Below the pieces are notes generated by a model, which saw only the letters and a list, made by a program, of their open reading frames with translations, was not told the origin of the DNA and did not search any database. From NCBI RefSeq assembly GCF_018343795.1, contig NZ_CP074346.1, forward strand, positions 2,232,001-2,296,000: DNA of 64,000 nucleotides, in the 5' to 3' direction. The DNA comes from Phocoenobacter atlanticus subsp. cyclopteri. GTDB taxonomy: Bacteria > Pseudomonadota > Gammaproteobacteria > Enterobacterales > Pasteurellaceae. Shown in pieces: positions 8,874 through 17,411 of the stretch; position 1 is the stretch's first letter, and the number at the start of each line of letters is the position of its first letter. The translations under genes were made by a program, and so were the position numbers.

Positions 8874-9395
8874 ATGAAAAAGGTAAAACTACCCCTAACA
8901 ATTAATCCTAAAAAAGATGCACAGCATCGTATGGACTACAAAGGTTTTTTTCTAAAAGATGCTTTAGGTCGTTTGGATGAACTTGTTGGTAATGTGCAAA
9001 GTGATGCACAAGTTACACTTTCGCTTGATATTGATTCTCAAGGTTTGACGGTGATGAAAGGCACCGCAAATGTTGAAGTAGAGTTAGAATGTCAGCGTTG
9101 TGGTAACCCATTTTCACAAGTACTCGACTGTACGTTTAGTTTCAGTCCAGTATCTAATATGAATCAGGCGGACAATTTGCCCGAAATTTATGAACCACTT
9201 GAATTAAATGAATTTGGTGAAATAAATTTACTAGATGCTATTGTGGATGAATTTATTCTCAATTTACCCCTAGTCCCGAAACATAATTATGAACACTGTG
9301 AAGTGTCCGTGGCGGAGCAGGTTTTTGGTGAAATTCCTGACGAGGAAGAAGAAAAACCAAATCCGTTCGCCGTATTAGCTAACTTAAAAAAATAA
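8874..9395 (+). CDS. yceD: YceD, 23S rRNA accumulation protein (DUF177)
   Basis: A 173-residue DUF177 protein needed for normal 23S rRNA levels in E. coli. Family features are the central GTANVEVELECQRCGNPFSQ segment with CxxC and the C-terminal LVPKH...C block followed by an acidic tail and NPFAVLANLKK. The rpmF gene starts 21 bp after its stop, the arrangement conserved from E. coli to Haemophilus, which supports the call. ATG 8874 begins MKKVKLPLTINPKKDAQHR. Confidence 0.93.
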   Translation: MKKVKLPLTINPKKDAQHRMDYKGFFLKDALGRLDELVGNVQSDAQVTLSLDIDSQGLTVMKGTANVEVELECQRCGNPFSQVLDCTFSFSPVSNMNQADNLPEIYEPLELNEFGEINLLDAIVDEFILNLPLVPKHNYEHCEVSVAEQVFGEIPDEEEEKPNPFAVLANLKK

Positions 9396-9416
9396 TCTAG
9401 ATTAGGAGTATAGCCA

Positions 9417-9578
9417 ATGGCTGTTCAAAAAAGTAAAAAAACTCGTTCAAGACGTGGTATGCGTCGTTCACATGATGCATTAACAACTGCTGCAGTATCA
9501 GTAGATGCTCGTGGTGAAACTCATTTACGTCATCACGTAAGTGAAGATGGTTTCTACAAAGGTCGTAAAATTAAGTAA
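9417..9578 (+). CDS. rpmF: 50S ribosomal protein L32
   Basis: A 53-codon gene with a ribosome-binding site (TTAGGAG at 9402-9408). The protein begins [20 protein letters not shown], the signature of L32, and ends [12 protein letters not shown]. It is about four residues shorter than the E. coli protein, through loss in the middle and at the C-terminus. It directly follows yceD. A strong terminator comes next, so plsX and fab genes are not in the same compact unit as in E. coli. Confidence 0.97.
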   Translation: MAVQKSKKTRSRRGMRRSHDALTTAAVSVDARGETHLRHHVSEDGFYKGRKIK

Positions 9579-9604
9579 TTTAATTTAACCACTTTAAGAA
9601 TGAG

Positions 9605-9642
9605 AAAACGAGGGCTTTTGTCCTCGTTTTTTTTATTTTTAA
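9605..9642 (+). terminator. Rho-independent terminator of yceD-rpmF
   Basis: AAAACGAGG (9605-9613) pairs with CCTCGTTTT (9622-9630) across a short loop, followed by a long T run. Confidence 0.9.
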
Positions 9643-9713
9643 AAATTAGTGAAAGCCTTTGCAATTCTTGTTAGAATTGCCAAAATTAATCGTTTTAAAT
9701 TTTAGAGAACAAA

Positions 9714-10667
9714 ATGTATAGCAGAATTCTAGCAACAGGTAGCTATTTACCTGCGCAGGTACGCACTAATGCAGAACTTGAAAAGATGGTGGAAACCTCT
9801 GATGAGTGGATTACGCAACGCACAGGCATTAAAGAGCGTCGTATTGCTGCAGAAAATGAAACAGTTGCCACAATGGGTTATGAAGCAGCAAAAAAATCAT
9901 TGGAAATGGCGAACATTGATCCTAATGAGATTGGCTTAATTATTGTGGCAACTACTACATCCAGCCACGCTTTTCCAAGTTCTGCGTGCCAAGTGCAGCA
10001 AATGTTGGATATTGATGATGCAATTTGCTTTGATTTGGCGGCTGCGTGTTCAGGCTTTGTGTATGGATTAAGCGTAGCAGATCAATTTATCAAAACAGGA
10101 CAAGTGAAAAAAGCACTGGTTATTGGTTCAGACCTCTTTTCTCGAGCGTTAGATCCTGAAGATCGTACTACAGTTATTTTATTTGGTGATGGGGCAGGGG
10201 CTGTTATTTTAGAAGCATCGGAAGAAGCAGGGATTTTATCAACCCATCTTCACGCAACAGGTAAAAGTGCCAATGTTTTATCATTAGAAAATCAAGCTCG
10301 CGTATTAGAAAGTGCTCCAGCTTATGTAGAAATGCAAGGCAATGATACCTTTAAAATTGCGGTTCGAGAATTGGCTAATGTAGTGGAAGAAACCCTTGAA
10401 TATAATCAGTTAAAGCGGGATCAAATTGATTGGTTAATTCCACATCAAGCCAATTTACGTATTATTTCAGCCACAGCACGCAAATTAAAAATGGGGTTAG
10501 ATCAAGTTGTTTTAACCTTAGATCGTCACGGTAATACATCAGCAGCCTCTATTCCTGCCGCTCTTGATGAAGCGGTACGAGATGGACGTATTCAACGTGG
10601 ACAAACGCTATTATTAGAGGCATTTGGTGGTGGTTTAACTTGGGGTTCAGCCTTAATTCGTTTTTAA
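9714..10667 (+). CDS. fabH: 3-oxoacyl-[ACP] synthase III
   Basis: Starts fatty acid synthesis by condensing acetyl-CoA with malonyl-ACP. It has 317 residues, the same length as the E. coli enzyme, with the catalytic triad in the usual places: Cys112 in [13 protein letters not shown], His in [10 protein letters not shown] (about 244) and Asn in [11 protein letters not shown] (about 274). The C-terminal [14 protein letters not shown] is typical. It follows rpmF but plsX is not between them. The next gene is trmB, not fabD, so the usual fab cluster is dispersed. It has its own upstream region after the rpmF terminator. Confidence 0.97.
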   Translation: MYSRILATGSYLPAQVRTNAELEKMVETSDEWITQRTGIKERRIAAENETVATMGYEAAKKSLEMANIDPNEIGLIIVATTTSSHAFPSSACQVQQMLDIDDAICFDLAAACSGFVYGLSVADQFIKTGQVKKALVIGSDLFSRALDPEDRTTVILFGDGAGAVILEASEEAGILSTHLHATGKSANVLSLENQARVLESAPAYVEMQGNDTFKIAVRELANVVEETLEYNQLKRDQIDWLIPHQANLRIISATARKLKMGLDQVVLTLDRHGNTSAASIPAALDEAVRDGRIQRGQTLLLEAFGGGLTWGSALIRF

Positions 10668-10689
10668 TTTGAGTGATATAGAATAGATA

Positions 10690-11436
10690 ATGACACAACA
10701 AACTTTAGCAGATAAAAAACGTAAAACAGTGGAGCAGGCTGAGTTTACTGAAGATGGACGTTATAAACGTAAAGTTCGTAGCTTCGTACTGCGTACAGGG
10801 CGAATGAGCGAATATCAACGTAACACAATGAATAATAATTGGGCAACCTTTGGGTTAGATTACCAAATCACTCCTTTTGATTTTAAAACTATTTTTGGAA
10901 ATGATAACCCTGTTATTTTAGAAATTGGTTTTGGAATGGGTAAATCTTTAGTTGAAATGGCAGAGCAAAATCCAGATAAAAATTATATTGGAATTGAAGT
11001 TCATACACCGGGTGTGGGGGCTTGTATTGCTTATGCGGTGGAAAAGCAAGTGAAAAACTTACGTGTGATCTGTCACGATGCAACGGAAATTTTACGAGAT
11101 AGTATTTCAGATCACTCATTGGCAGGCTTACAACTCTATTTCCCGGATCCTTGGCATAAAACAAAACATCATAAACGCCGTATTGTTCAATCAGAATTTA
11201 TTGTAAAAATCTTACATAAACTAACCGCTAATGGCTTTATTCATTTTGCTACGGATTGGCAGAATTATGCAGAGCATATGTTGGAAGTATTGCAACAGTT
11301 TGATACAGAGCTAGAAAATCAATCCCCTACTAATGATTATATTCCACGTCCAGATTTTCGCCCTTTAACCAAATTTGAAGAGCGAGGAAAAAATTTAGGG
11401 CACGGAGTGTGGGATCTGTATTTCATTAAAAAATAA
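10690..11436 (+). CDS. trmB: tRNA (guanine-N7)-methyltransferase
   Basis: Makes m7G46 in the variable loop of tRNAs using SAM. The 248-residue protein contains the SAM site [16 protein letters not shown] (about 75-92) and the family motif [19 protein letters not shown]. It ends with the [17 protein letters not shown] block typical of TrmB. It lies 22 bp after fabH, probably co-transcribed. An insertion sequence sits 11 bp after its stop and has moved its likely terminator 1.2 kb away. Confidence 0.97.
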   Translation: MTQQTLADKKRKTVEQAEFTEDGRYKRKVRSFVLRTGRMSEYQRNTMNNNWATFGLDYQITPFDFKTIFGNDNPVILEIGFGMGKSLVEMAEQNPDKNYIGIEVHTPGVGACIAYAVEKQVKNLRVICHDATEILRDSISDHSLAGLQLYFPDPWHKTKHHKRRIVQSEFIVKILHKLTANGFIHFATDWQNYAEHMLEVLQQFDTELENQSPTNDYIPRPDFRPLTKFEERGKNLGHGVWDLYFIKK

Positions 11437-11447
11437 ATATGTTATAA

Positions 11448-12657
11448 CAGGGCAAAATCATACTTGAACAATAATTAACCAAATATAAGTTGCTCTCTTA
11501 TTTTATCTGACCATCCAGCTCGTTGTAGTTTACTCTTCATACTATCTTTGATTGGACTTAAACGAGCTAAATTCATCGCAAAACGCCTAAATATCGCCAT
11601 ATTTTCAGGGGCATTTTCTCGACGAATTCTTGATTCATCTTCTTTAAAAATCACATCAAGTACCCAGTGTGAACTGTTTTCAATACTCCAATGACTTCTT
11701 ATTGCTTTTGCTACTATCTCAGGTGCAACAGGCAAAGAACTTATATAATAAGAGACTTCTTCACTCTTTTTTTCTTTGATTGTTCGTTTTCTAACAACTT
11801 CTATAATTGAATTTAAATTTGACCAACCATTTGTTTGTTCTAACCAGTCAGTTACAGCTAATTGTGTATAGGTTCTTTCTTCTAATCGCCCATGTTCACC
11901 ATCAATCTGTTCAAATTTATTTTGTTCAATTAAAACAGGTGTATCTCGACGAGTTTTATGATAAAAACTTTCTATTTCTTGCAGTAGTTTTTTTTGATTA
12001 TCTTTTACTTGAAGGACATAATCACCGCCTTTTTTATCAATTGCTTTTGTCACTTTTTTCAAGCAATGCATAGCATCAGCAGTAACAATATTTCCTTTTA
12101 TTTCTAAGATTTCAATCAACTCTAAAACCGTTTCAACTTCATTCTTTTTACCTTTAGATTTACTTTGACTCAGCACTAATTTCTGGTCTGTTGCATAGGC
12201 TGAAACACTATGTAATGCTGTCTTTCTATCACCATCAAAGGAATGACGAAGTGTTTTTCCATCAAATGCAATGACACTTTGTCCATTGGCTTCTCGTATT
12301 TCATTAACCCAACGCATAAAACAATGAGTTAACTCTTGTGGGTCTAGGGAACTTACAATCCTAGCAATCGTATCATCGACTGGAATACCATTTTCAAATG
12401 CCCTAAATTTACGTAACCACTGGAGTTTTTCATCACCAAATAACTTAATACCTTTCCAACCTTCCGCCCCTGATAAAATGGCGGTTACTGTTAGAAATAT
12501 AATATCCAGTAAGTCATGTTTTTTATTAATATGTGAACGAGTATCTTCTAATTGATTAAAGTGCTCAATAAATGCCATTTTATGTCTCCTTTTATATATA
12601 AAGGAGTATTTGATCATAAATTAAAGTTATATTCAATTAAAGTATGATCTTGCCCTG
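11448..12657 (-). mobile_element. Intact ISAs1-family insertion sequence
   Basis: A 1210-bp element. Its ends are imperfect inverted repeats: CAGGGCAAAATCATACTT at the left and, read inward from the right, CAGGGCAAGATCATACTT (one mismatch in 18). The 10-bp sequence TATGTTATAA lies directly outside both ends (11438-11447 and 12658-12667), a clean target duplication of the size known for this family. One full transposase gene fills it on the minus strand. The clean duplication and intact frame suggest a fairly recent insertion. Confidence 0.95.
11475..12578 (-). CDS. ISAs1-family (H-repeat type) DDE transposase
   Basis: A 367-residue transposase. The N-terminal part (HFNQLEDTR, HDLLDIIFLTVTAILSGAEGW) is the DDE_Tnp_1-associated domain, and the catalytic domain shows the VIAFDGKTLR first-Asp motif, TADAMHC with the second Asp, and the HWSIENSSHWVLDVIFKED segment with the Glu (the family Y-(2)-R-(3)-E-(6)-K-like signature is partly visible). 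I start at ATG 12578 because AAGGAG lies seven bases upstream; the frame is open to 12617 but that extension runs toward the IS end. This is the likely source of activity for the mini-IS at 357-793 and perhaps the MITE at 24928. Confidence 0.93.
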   Translation of the reverse strand: MAFIEHFNQLEDTRSHINKKHDLLDIIFLTVTAILSGAEGWKGIKLFGDEKLQWLRKFRAFENGIPVDDTIARIVSSLDPQELTHCFMRWVNEIREANGQSVIAFDGKTLRHSFDGDRKTALHSVSAYATDQKLVLSQSKSKGKKNEVETVLELIEILEIKGNIVTADAMHCLKKVTKAIDKKGGDYVLQVKDNQKKLLQEIESFYHKTRRDTPVLIEQNKFEQIDGEHGRLEERTYTQLAVTDWLEQTNGWSNLNSIIEVVRKRTIKEKKSEEVSYYISSLPVAPEIVAKAIRSHWSIENSSHWVLDVIFKEDESRIRRENAPENMAIFRRFAMNLARLSPIKDSMKSKLQRAGWSDKIREQLIFG

Positions 12658-12670
12658 TATGTTATAAGAG

Positions 12671-12702
12671 AAAATCACCTTCATTTTTAAGGCGATTTTT
12701 TT
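12671..12702 (+). terminator. Probable original trmB terminator
   Basis: An AAAATCACCTT stretch pairs imperfectly with AAGGCGATTTT, followed by T residues. It lies just past the right target duplication of the insertion sequence. Removing the IS would place it about 20 bp after the trmB stop. It also overlaps the 3' end of the convergent DUF4184 gene. Confidence 0.6.
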
Positions 12703-13413
12703 ATTTTCAGCTTTTCATTTAAGCACACTATTATTAATGCAACTATTCCTGATGCTATTCCACTAACGATAATATCCCCATATTGAGTCAGATTTTGCAG
12801 AAAATATATTCTTATTATAAAGATACTGCTTGCGAGTATTATCATTTTAAACCAGAAACTTAATTTAGGTTGAGTATATTGGCAGGGTGCTTGTTTCATC
12901 ATTAATAAGTAACTAAATATAAATAACATCCCAACAACACTGCTCAAATGTTGTAATAATTTGAAAAAAGGAATAGTCGTGTTAGCAATAGTTTGATGAA
13001 GTTCAAAGTAATTAACCAAACAAGTATTATGATGAGTAAATAGATCCCAAAATAAGTGTGAATAAGCCCCAATAATGATAGAAAAAATAACAATAAAATA
13101 ATGTCGTTTAAAGTAGCCAAACCCATCATCATTTTTAAATATGGCTAAACGACCTTGAATAAATCGAGGAGAATTTTCTATCAATGGTTTTTTTATAATG
13201 CGATGAAAAATAAGGTATAAAATAAGACCTAAAGGCAAATCAAACCCTAGTACCCCATAAAATGTGTGTCCATATTCGCCATACATCTTCATTCTTAAAA
13301 ATATTCAAAATCGGGTGTTAAACTACCAATAATCAGAGCAATTAATGAAACGTGACGCCCTAAAATATTTTTTAGCGGTAGCACAATCGCAGGATGTGAA
13401 AAGTAAATGGCAT
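12687..13413 (-). pseudogene. DUF4184 membrane protein gene with two frameshifts
   Basis: A DUF4184 family gene (predicted multi-pass membrane protein of unknown function). The reading frame is broken twice. It begins MPFTF at 13413; adding one T to the TTTT that follows restores MPFTFSHPAIVLPL, the classic family start. Further on, the run after GSLTPDFEYF has five T; with six, the frame continues as FLRMKMYGEYGHTFYGVLGFDLPLGLILY and runs to 12687. The C-terminal 200 residues are intact, with five or six membrane segments. Either it is a real pseudogene or the assembly has homopolymer errors. Confidence 0.75.
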
Positions 13414-13613
13414 TTGATTTTATAATATGAATAATTGATATCGAAAGTGTATCAGAAAAAAAAGATAATACAAAATTGTAAATTTTTGATAGGATCATAC
13501 CGCTTATATTATGCTTGGAATAGCGGTTAGTTCATTCAAACTATTTACAAAAAGTGTAAGTTATGTCAATCTGAACGGATTATATTATATCAATTTATAG
13601 CGTGGTTAAATTT

Positions 13614-14156
13614 ATGGAATTTATTATTAGTCTTTTGAACATTGTGATTAGTTTTTTTAGTTTTGTTCTTATCTTACGAGCGTGGTTGGAGTTTTGTAGA
13701 GTTAGCCCTCAGCTACCCATCTCTCAGTCTCTTCTTCGTTTAACTCAGCCTTTGGTTAATCCAGTAAGCAAGGTTATTCCTAATCTACGTGGAAATATTA
13801 ATGTCGCCGCTATTTTGATTGCGATTGTGATAGTAACACTCTTTTATTTTTTCTTTATTGACACTATTTCTATTACCACAGCGGTGTTGATTGGTTTATT
13901 AAGTGTGTTAAAAACTTTTGGACAAATTTTATTTTTTACTACATTAATTCGAGCATTAATGAGTTGGGTCACACAAGGTAATCATCCTTTAGATTATACC
14001 GTAGCACAAATTACAGAACCCGTATTGGGTTTAATTCGCCGTTTTCTTCCAAAAACAGGAATGCTTGATTTTTCTGTAATGGTATTGGCATTTATTTTAT
14101 TAGCATTAAACCAATTTTTGTATAGTCATTTAGGTGGGCTTTGGGCAATTGCATAA
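13614..14156 (+). CDS. yggT: YggT-family membrane protein
   Basis: A small integral membrane protein of two YGGT repeats. The 180-residue sequence starts MEFIISLLNIVISFFSFVLILRAWLEF. Each repeat has a hydrophobic helix, an LRAWLEFCRV or IRALMSWV motif, then TQPLVNPVSKVIPN in the first and TEPVLGLIRRFLPK in the second, the characteristic PvlxxxRrxiP pattern. Function is not settled; roles in osmotic tolerance and envelope or division-protein organisation have been proposed. The GTG at 13602 is possible, but ATG 13614 matches the family start. Confidence 0.88.
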   Translation: MEFIISLLNIVISFFSFVLILRAWLEFCRVSPQLPISQSLLRLTQPLVNPVSKVIPNLRGNINVAAILIAIVIVTLFYFFFIDTISITTAVLIGLLSVLKTFGQILFFTTLIRALMSWVTQGNHPLDYTVAQITEPVLGLIRRFLPKTGMLDFSVMVLAFILLALNQFLYSHLGGLWAIA

Positions 14157-14312
14157 GTTTACTAAATGACCAAGTAAGCGGTAGGATTATTATGAAAATT
14201 TACAAAATCGAGTGGAAACTATCCAGTTAATCTATAATTATGTAAAAATTTTAAAAAAAGGGGTTGATTAGATTTTTAAAATCAGTATGATTACCCCTCG
14301 TTGAATAGTGAT

Positions 14313-14388
14313 GGGGCATTAGCTCAGTTGGTAGAGCAGTGGACTTTTAATCCATTTGTCGAAGGTTCGAATCCTTCATGCCCCACCA
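14313..14388 (+). tRNA. tRNA-Lys (anticodon TTT), copy 1
   Basis: A 76-nt gene with encoded CCA. GGGGCAT acceptor strand pairs with ATGCCCC. The D arm is AGCTCAGTTGGTAGAGCA, the anticodon loop is CTTTTAA with TTT, and the T loop is GGTTCGAATCC. First of three identical copies. Confidence 0.98.
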
Positions 14389-14418
14389 TTCACGTACCCT
14401 ATATTAGTAGTTTAATAA

Positions 14419-14494
14419 GGGGCATTAGCTCAGTTGGTAGAGCAGTGGACTTTTAATCCATTTGTCGAAGGTTCGAATCCTTCATGCCCCACCA
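14419..14494 (+). tRNA. tRNA-Lys (anticodon TTT), copy 2
   Basis: Identical in sequence to copy 1, with a 30-bp spacer between them. Same acceptor stem, TTT anticodon and encoded CCA. Confidence 0.98.
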
Positions 14495-14524
14495 TTCACG
14501 TACCCTATATTAGTAGTTTAATAA

Positions 14525-14600
14525 GGGGCATTAGCTCAGTTGGTAGAGCAGTGGACTTTTAATCCATTTGTCGAAGGTTCGAATCCTTCATGCCCCACCA
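14525..14600 (+). tRNA. tRNA-Lys (anticodon TTT), copy 3
   Basis: Identical to copies 1 and 2 and preceded by the same 30-bp spacer. The sequence after its CCA differs from the spacer, so this is the last unit of the array. Confidence 0.98.
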
Positions 14601-14689
14601 TTTAATTTTCTTAAATTTGCAAAAAAATCTTAAAATCGTACCGCTTTTTGGTATAGTTACATCAATTTATTTATTCTTCCATTTTAGTT

Positions 14690-15703
14690 ATGTTAAAAAA
14701 AATTATATTTATTTTATTTTTGCTTCCTATTTGCTTAGTCTCATTAGTAAGCTATCGTTATTTTCAAATTATTAATCAACCTATTGAAAGTAAACCTCAG
14801 CAATTTTTAATTATTGAGAGAGGCACTTCTAGTAAACAATTAGCCACCTTACTTAGCCAGCAACATATTGTTAAGAAATCATTTTTATTACCTTATATTA
14901 TTCGCTTCGACCCTAAATTTAAAGATTTTAAAGCAGGGGTATTTTCTCTTGATAAGGTAACAACATTAGGTCAATTATTAGAGCAAATAACGGGCTATCA
15001 ACAAGTTCAACTTTCGTTGCGTTTTATTTCTGGAAAAACATTTAAAGATTGGTTAGAAACAATTAAACAAGCCTCGTTTTTAAAACAAACGCTAAAAGGA
15101 AAATCAGAAGAAGAAATTGCTAAATTATTAGGCATTCCACATTCTAAATTAGAAGGATGGTTTGCTCCAAATACCTATAATTATATTCCTTATTCAACGG
15201 ATCTGGCATTATTACAACGCCTTTATAAAAGACAAAAAACTATCTTGGATAATGCTTGGAATAATAGGGATGAAAATTTACCACTTAAATCAGCCTATGA
15301 AATGTTAATTCTTGCTTCTATCATAGACAAAGAAACAGCCAAAGCAGAGGAACGACCTCAAATTGCCTCCGTTTTTGTTAATCGATTACGTTTAAAAATG
15401 CGTTTACAAACCGACCCAACCGTTATCTATGGAATGGGAGATAAATATAAAGGCAACATTACAAAAAGAGATTTACGAAAACCAACAGCTTATAATACCT
15501 ACGTGATAGAAGGCTTGCCTCCAACACCTGTTGCAATGCCAAGCGAAGCAGCAATTAATGCGGTTGCTCATCCCGATACTACTACTTATCTGTATTTTGT
15601 GGCAGATGGAACGGGTGGGCATAAATTTAGTCGTACACTTAAAGAACATAATCAAGCAGTGCAAGAATATCTAAAATGGTTAAGATCCAAGAAAGGAAAT
15701 TAA
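14690..15703 (+). CDS. mltG: Endolytic murein transglycosylase MltG
   Basis: Membrane-bound lytic transglycosylase (YceG) thought to cut nascent glycan strands and set their length. It has 337 residues: one N-terminal membrane segment (about 2-22), a LysM-like region, then the YceG catalytic domain. The catalytic Glu lies in ILASIIDKETAKAEERPQIASVFVNRL, and KMRLQTDPTVIYG and the YNTYVIEGLPPTPVAMP motif follow. tmk begins one base after its stop, the order (yceG-tmk) found in E. coli. holB, the usual third member, is at 25911 instead. Confidence 0.96.
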   Translation: MLKKIIFILFLLPICLVSLVSYRYFQIINQPIESKPQQFLIIERGTSSKQLATLLSQQHIVKKSFLLPYIIRFDPKFKDFKAGVFSLDKVTTLGQLLEQITGYQQVQLSLRFISGKTFKDWLETIKQASFLKQTLKGKSEEEIAKLLGIPHSKLEGWFAPNTYNYIPYSTDLALLQRLYKRQKTILDNAWNNRDENLPLKSAYEMLILASIIDKETAKAEERPQIASVFVNRLRLKMRLQTDPTVIYGMGDKYKGNITKRDLRKPTAYNTYVIEGLPPTPVAMPSEAAINAVAHPDTTTYLYFVADGTGGHKFSRTLKEHNQAVQEYLKWLRSKKGN

Positions 15704-15704
15704 A

Positions 15705-16340
15705 ATGTTAAAGGGAAAATTTATTGTTATTGAAGGTTTGGAAGGTGCAGGAAAAAGTAATGCACAGCAAATTTTCATAGATAGCTTACAAAAACATAAT
15801 ATTCAGTTTATTACTACTCGTGAACCCGGTGGAACGCCTATTGCTGAAGCATTACGCCGAATTTGGAAAGAAGGTGTTGAAGGAGAATATACGACAGATA
15901 AAGCAGAATTATTAATGCTTTATGCGTCAAGAACACAATTAGTAGAAACCATTATTCAACCTGCATTAGACAATGGAATATGGGTTGTAGGTGACCGTCA
16001 TAATATGTCTACTTTAGCCTATCAAGGTGGTGGGCGAGGATTAAGTGAACCATTGCTCAATACAATCAAAAATGCCATTTTAGGTGAGTTTGAACCCGAT
16101 TTAACGCTTTATTTGGATCTTGATCCTAAAATTGGTTTAGAGAGAGCAAAAGGACGTGGCGAACTCGATCGGATAGAGCAACAACATATCGATTTTTTTT
16201 ATCGTACTCGAAAACGTTACTTGGAATTAGTAGAACAAAACCCTAAAGCAATAAAAATTAATGCAGAACAGTGCTTAGAAAAGGTTTCAGAAGAAATTAG
16301 AACGGTTGTTGAGAAGTGGTTAGCTCAGACCGAAAAGTAA
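15705..16340 (+). CDS. tmk: Thymidylate kinase
   Basis: Phosphorylates dTMP to dTDP for DNA synthesis. It has 211 residues, with the P-loop IEGLEGAGKS (about 8-17), the TTREPGGTPIAEALR substrate motif, the GDRHNMSTLAYQGGGRG block and a LID with RAKGRGELDRIE. Arginine and glycine residues in the LID are of the E. coli type. Translationally close to mltG (one intervening base). Confidence 0.97.
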   Translation: MLKGKFIVIEGLEGAGKSNAQQIFIDSLQKHNIQFITTREPGGTPIAEALRRIWKEGVEGEYTTDKAELLMLYASRTQLVETIIQPALDNGIWVVGDRHNMSTLAYQGGGRGLSEPLLNTIKNAILGEFEPDLTLYLDLDPKIGLERAKGRGELDRIEQQHIDFFYRTRKRYLELVEQNPKAIKINAEQCLEKVSEEIRTVVEKWLAQTEK

Positions 16341-16390
16341 AAGATGATATTGCTAGGCTAATCATACTTGAAATTTATACCCCCCCTCCT

Positions 16391-16420
16391 AGCCTCCTTC
16401 CGCGAGCGGAGGAAGGTTAG
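16391..16420. repeat. GC-rich palindromic extragenic repeat
   Basis: A stretch that can form CCTTCC/GGAAGG or the overlapping CCTCC/GGAGG hairpin, flanked by runs of C and G (positions 16381-16424). It stands out sharply in an AT-rich spacer and has no T tail, so it does not look like a terminator. It resembles short extragenic palindromes found in many copies in bacteria; I cannot count copies outside this window. Confidence 0.5.
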
Positions 16421-16538
16421 GGAGTATTATTGCTATTCATTTATAAAACTCAATAGTTAAAAGTCTATGGTTACCCTGTTTATATTCCTTTAAATCTAAT
16501 TAAACAAGTTGATTGAAGTGGTTAATTAGTAGATAATA

Positions 16539-16571
16539 CCCCACTATTTTTTTAATTTAGTGGGGTTTTTT
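16539..16571 (+). promoter_or_regulatory. Terminator-like hairpin abutting the erpA start codon
   Basis: CCCCACTA (16539-16546) pairs perfectly with TAGTGGGG (16558-16565), followed by six T. The erpA ATG is the very next base. The only Shine-Dalgarno-like stretch, GTGGGG, lies in the right arm of the stem. The structure could terminate tmk transcripts, act as an attenuator, or block ribosome access to erpA. Confidence 0.7.
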
Positions 16572-16913
16572 ATGAGTGATATCAATGTTCCTCTGATCTT
16601 TACAGATGCAGCTGCGGCTAAAGTAAAGAGTCTAATCGAGGGGGAAGAGAATCCAAACCTCCGCTTGCGAGTTTATATTACAGGTGGAGGTTGCAGTGGC
16701 TTCCAGTATGGTTTTACTTTTGACGAAGTAGTAAACGAAGGTGATTTAACGATTGAAAATCAAAATGTTGGATTAGTTGTCGATCCAATGAGCTTACAAT
16801 ATTTAATTGGTGGAACAGTTGATTATATTGAAGGGTTAGAAGGTTCTCGTTTTGTTGTTAATAATCCAAATGCAAGTTCCACTTGTGGTTGTGGATCGTC
16901 ATTTACTGTTTGA
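16572..16913 (+). CDS. erpA: Iron-sulfur cluster insertion protein ErpA
   Basis: A-type carrier that delivers Fe-S clusters to apoproteins such as IspG/IspH. It has 113 residues, almost identical in pattern to E. coli ErpA. The [21 protein letters not shown] block with the first cysteine is followed by [16 protein letters not shown], and the final STCGCGSSF supplies the other two cysteines. I start at ATG 16572 ([10 protein letters not shown]). An in-frame start at 16560 lies inside the hairpin that precedes the gene and adds MGFF, which the family lacks. Confidence 0.97.
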   Translation: MSDINVPLIFTDAAAAKVKSLIEGEENPNLRLRVYITGGGCSGFQYGFTFDEVVNEGDLTIENQNVGLVVDPMSLQYLIGGTVDYIEGLEGSRFVVNNPNASSTCGCGSSFTV

Positions 16914-17040
16914 TTAAGTAAAATCATTTTAAAGTTGTATAAATATTGATTTTTACTGTAATTTCTGGATTTTTTCAAAGAGTGATAACTATTATAAAAT
17001 AGCTCTTCACTAGGACTTCAGAGATCAAGAGTAATTAAAA

Positions 17041-17190
17041 TGGCAATTGAAAAGCCAACCACAGTGCAATTCCATTTAGAAGTATTACGCCAAATTCCTA
17101 AAAGTTATTCAATCACCGCTGATGAACTACAAAAGAAAATGGCGAATATTGGTTTTGAGCGTTCATTGCTGCAAATTTGCTACAAATAAT
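17041..17190 (+). pseudogene. N-terminal relic of a probable WYL-type transcriptional regulator
   Basis: Forty-nine codons beginning MAIEKPTTVQFHLEVLRQIP, continuing ITADELQKKMANIGFERSL and then losing similarity before a stop. This resembles the winged-helix start of WYL-domain regulators, which normally continues with RTIQRxLxxL and some 250 more residues. A short second stretch at about 17200-17250 (VNAKGGGYRKKYNGEQ) may be the tail of another lost gene. Such debris next to the defence-like gene suggests an eroded regulatory module or past insertions. The family call is tentative. Confidence 0.4.
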
Positions 17191-17411
17191 TAATTGGTTG
17201 TAAATGCCAAAGGTGGTGGCTACCGCAAGAAATACAATGGCGAACAATAAGCTCATAGATAAATAATTACCCCTAACTATACAGGAAAGAATTAGAATAC
17301 GAAAAAGAAAGTATTGTAGCTGATTAGGAGGAAAGTAATGCTAAATACTTGATATTAACCTTACATAGCAAATATAATGCAATAAAACAAACTTAACTCT
17401 TAATAACAAGC

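Larger units (their letters stand above)
14313..14600 (+). repeat. Tandem array of a 106-bp tRNA-Lys unit
   Basis: The period is 106 bp: 76 bp of tRNA plus a 30-bp spacer. The two spacers (14389-14418 and 14495-14524) appear identical base for base. Such perfect units point to recent unequal crossing-over or to continuing homogenisation, and copy number may vary between strains. Confidence 0.95.

Noticed and set aside
14313-14600. Regular repeats with identical 30-bp spacers, CRISPR-like at first sight
   Set aside because: The long unit is a folded tRNA-Lys gene with encoded CCA and the short unit is the constant spacer; CRISPR has constant repeats and variable spacers.
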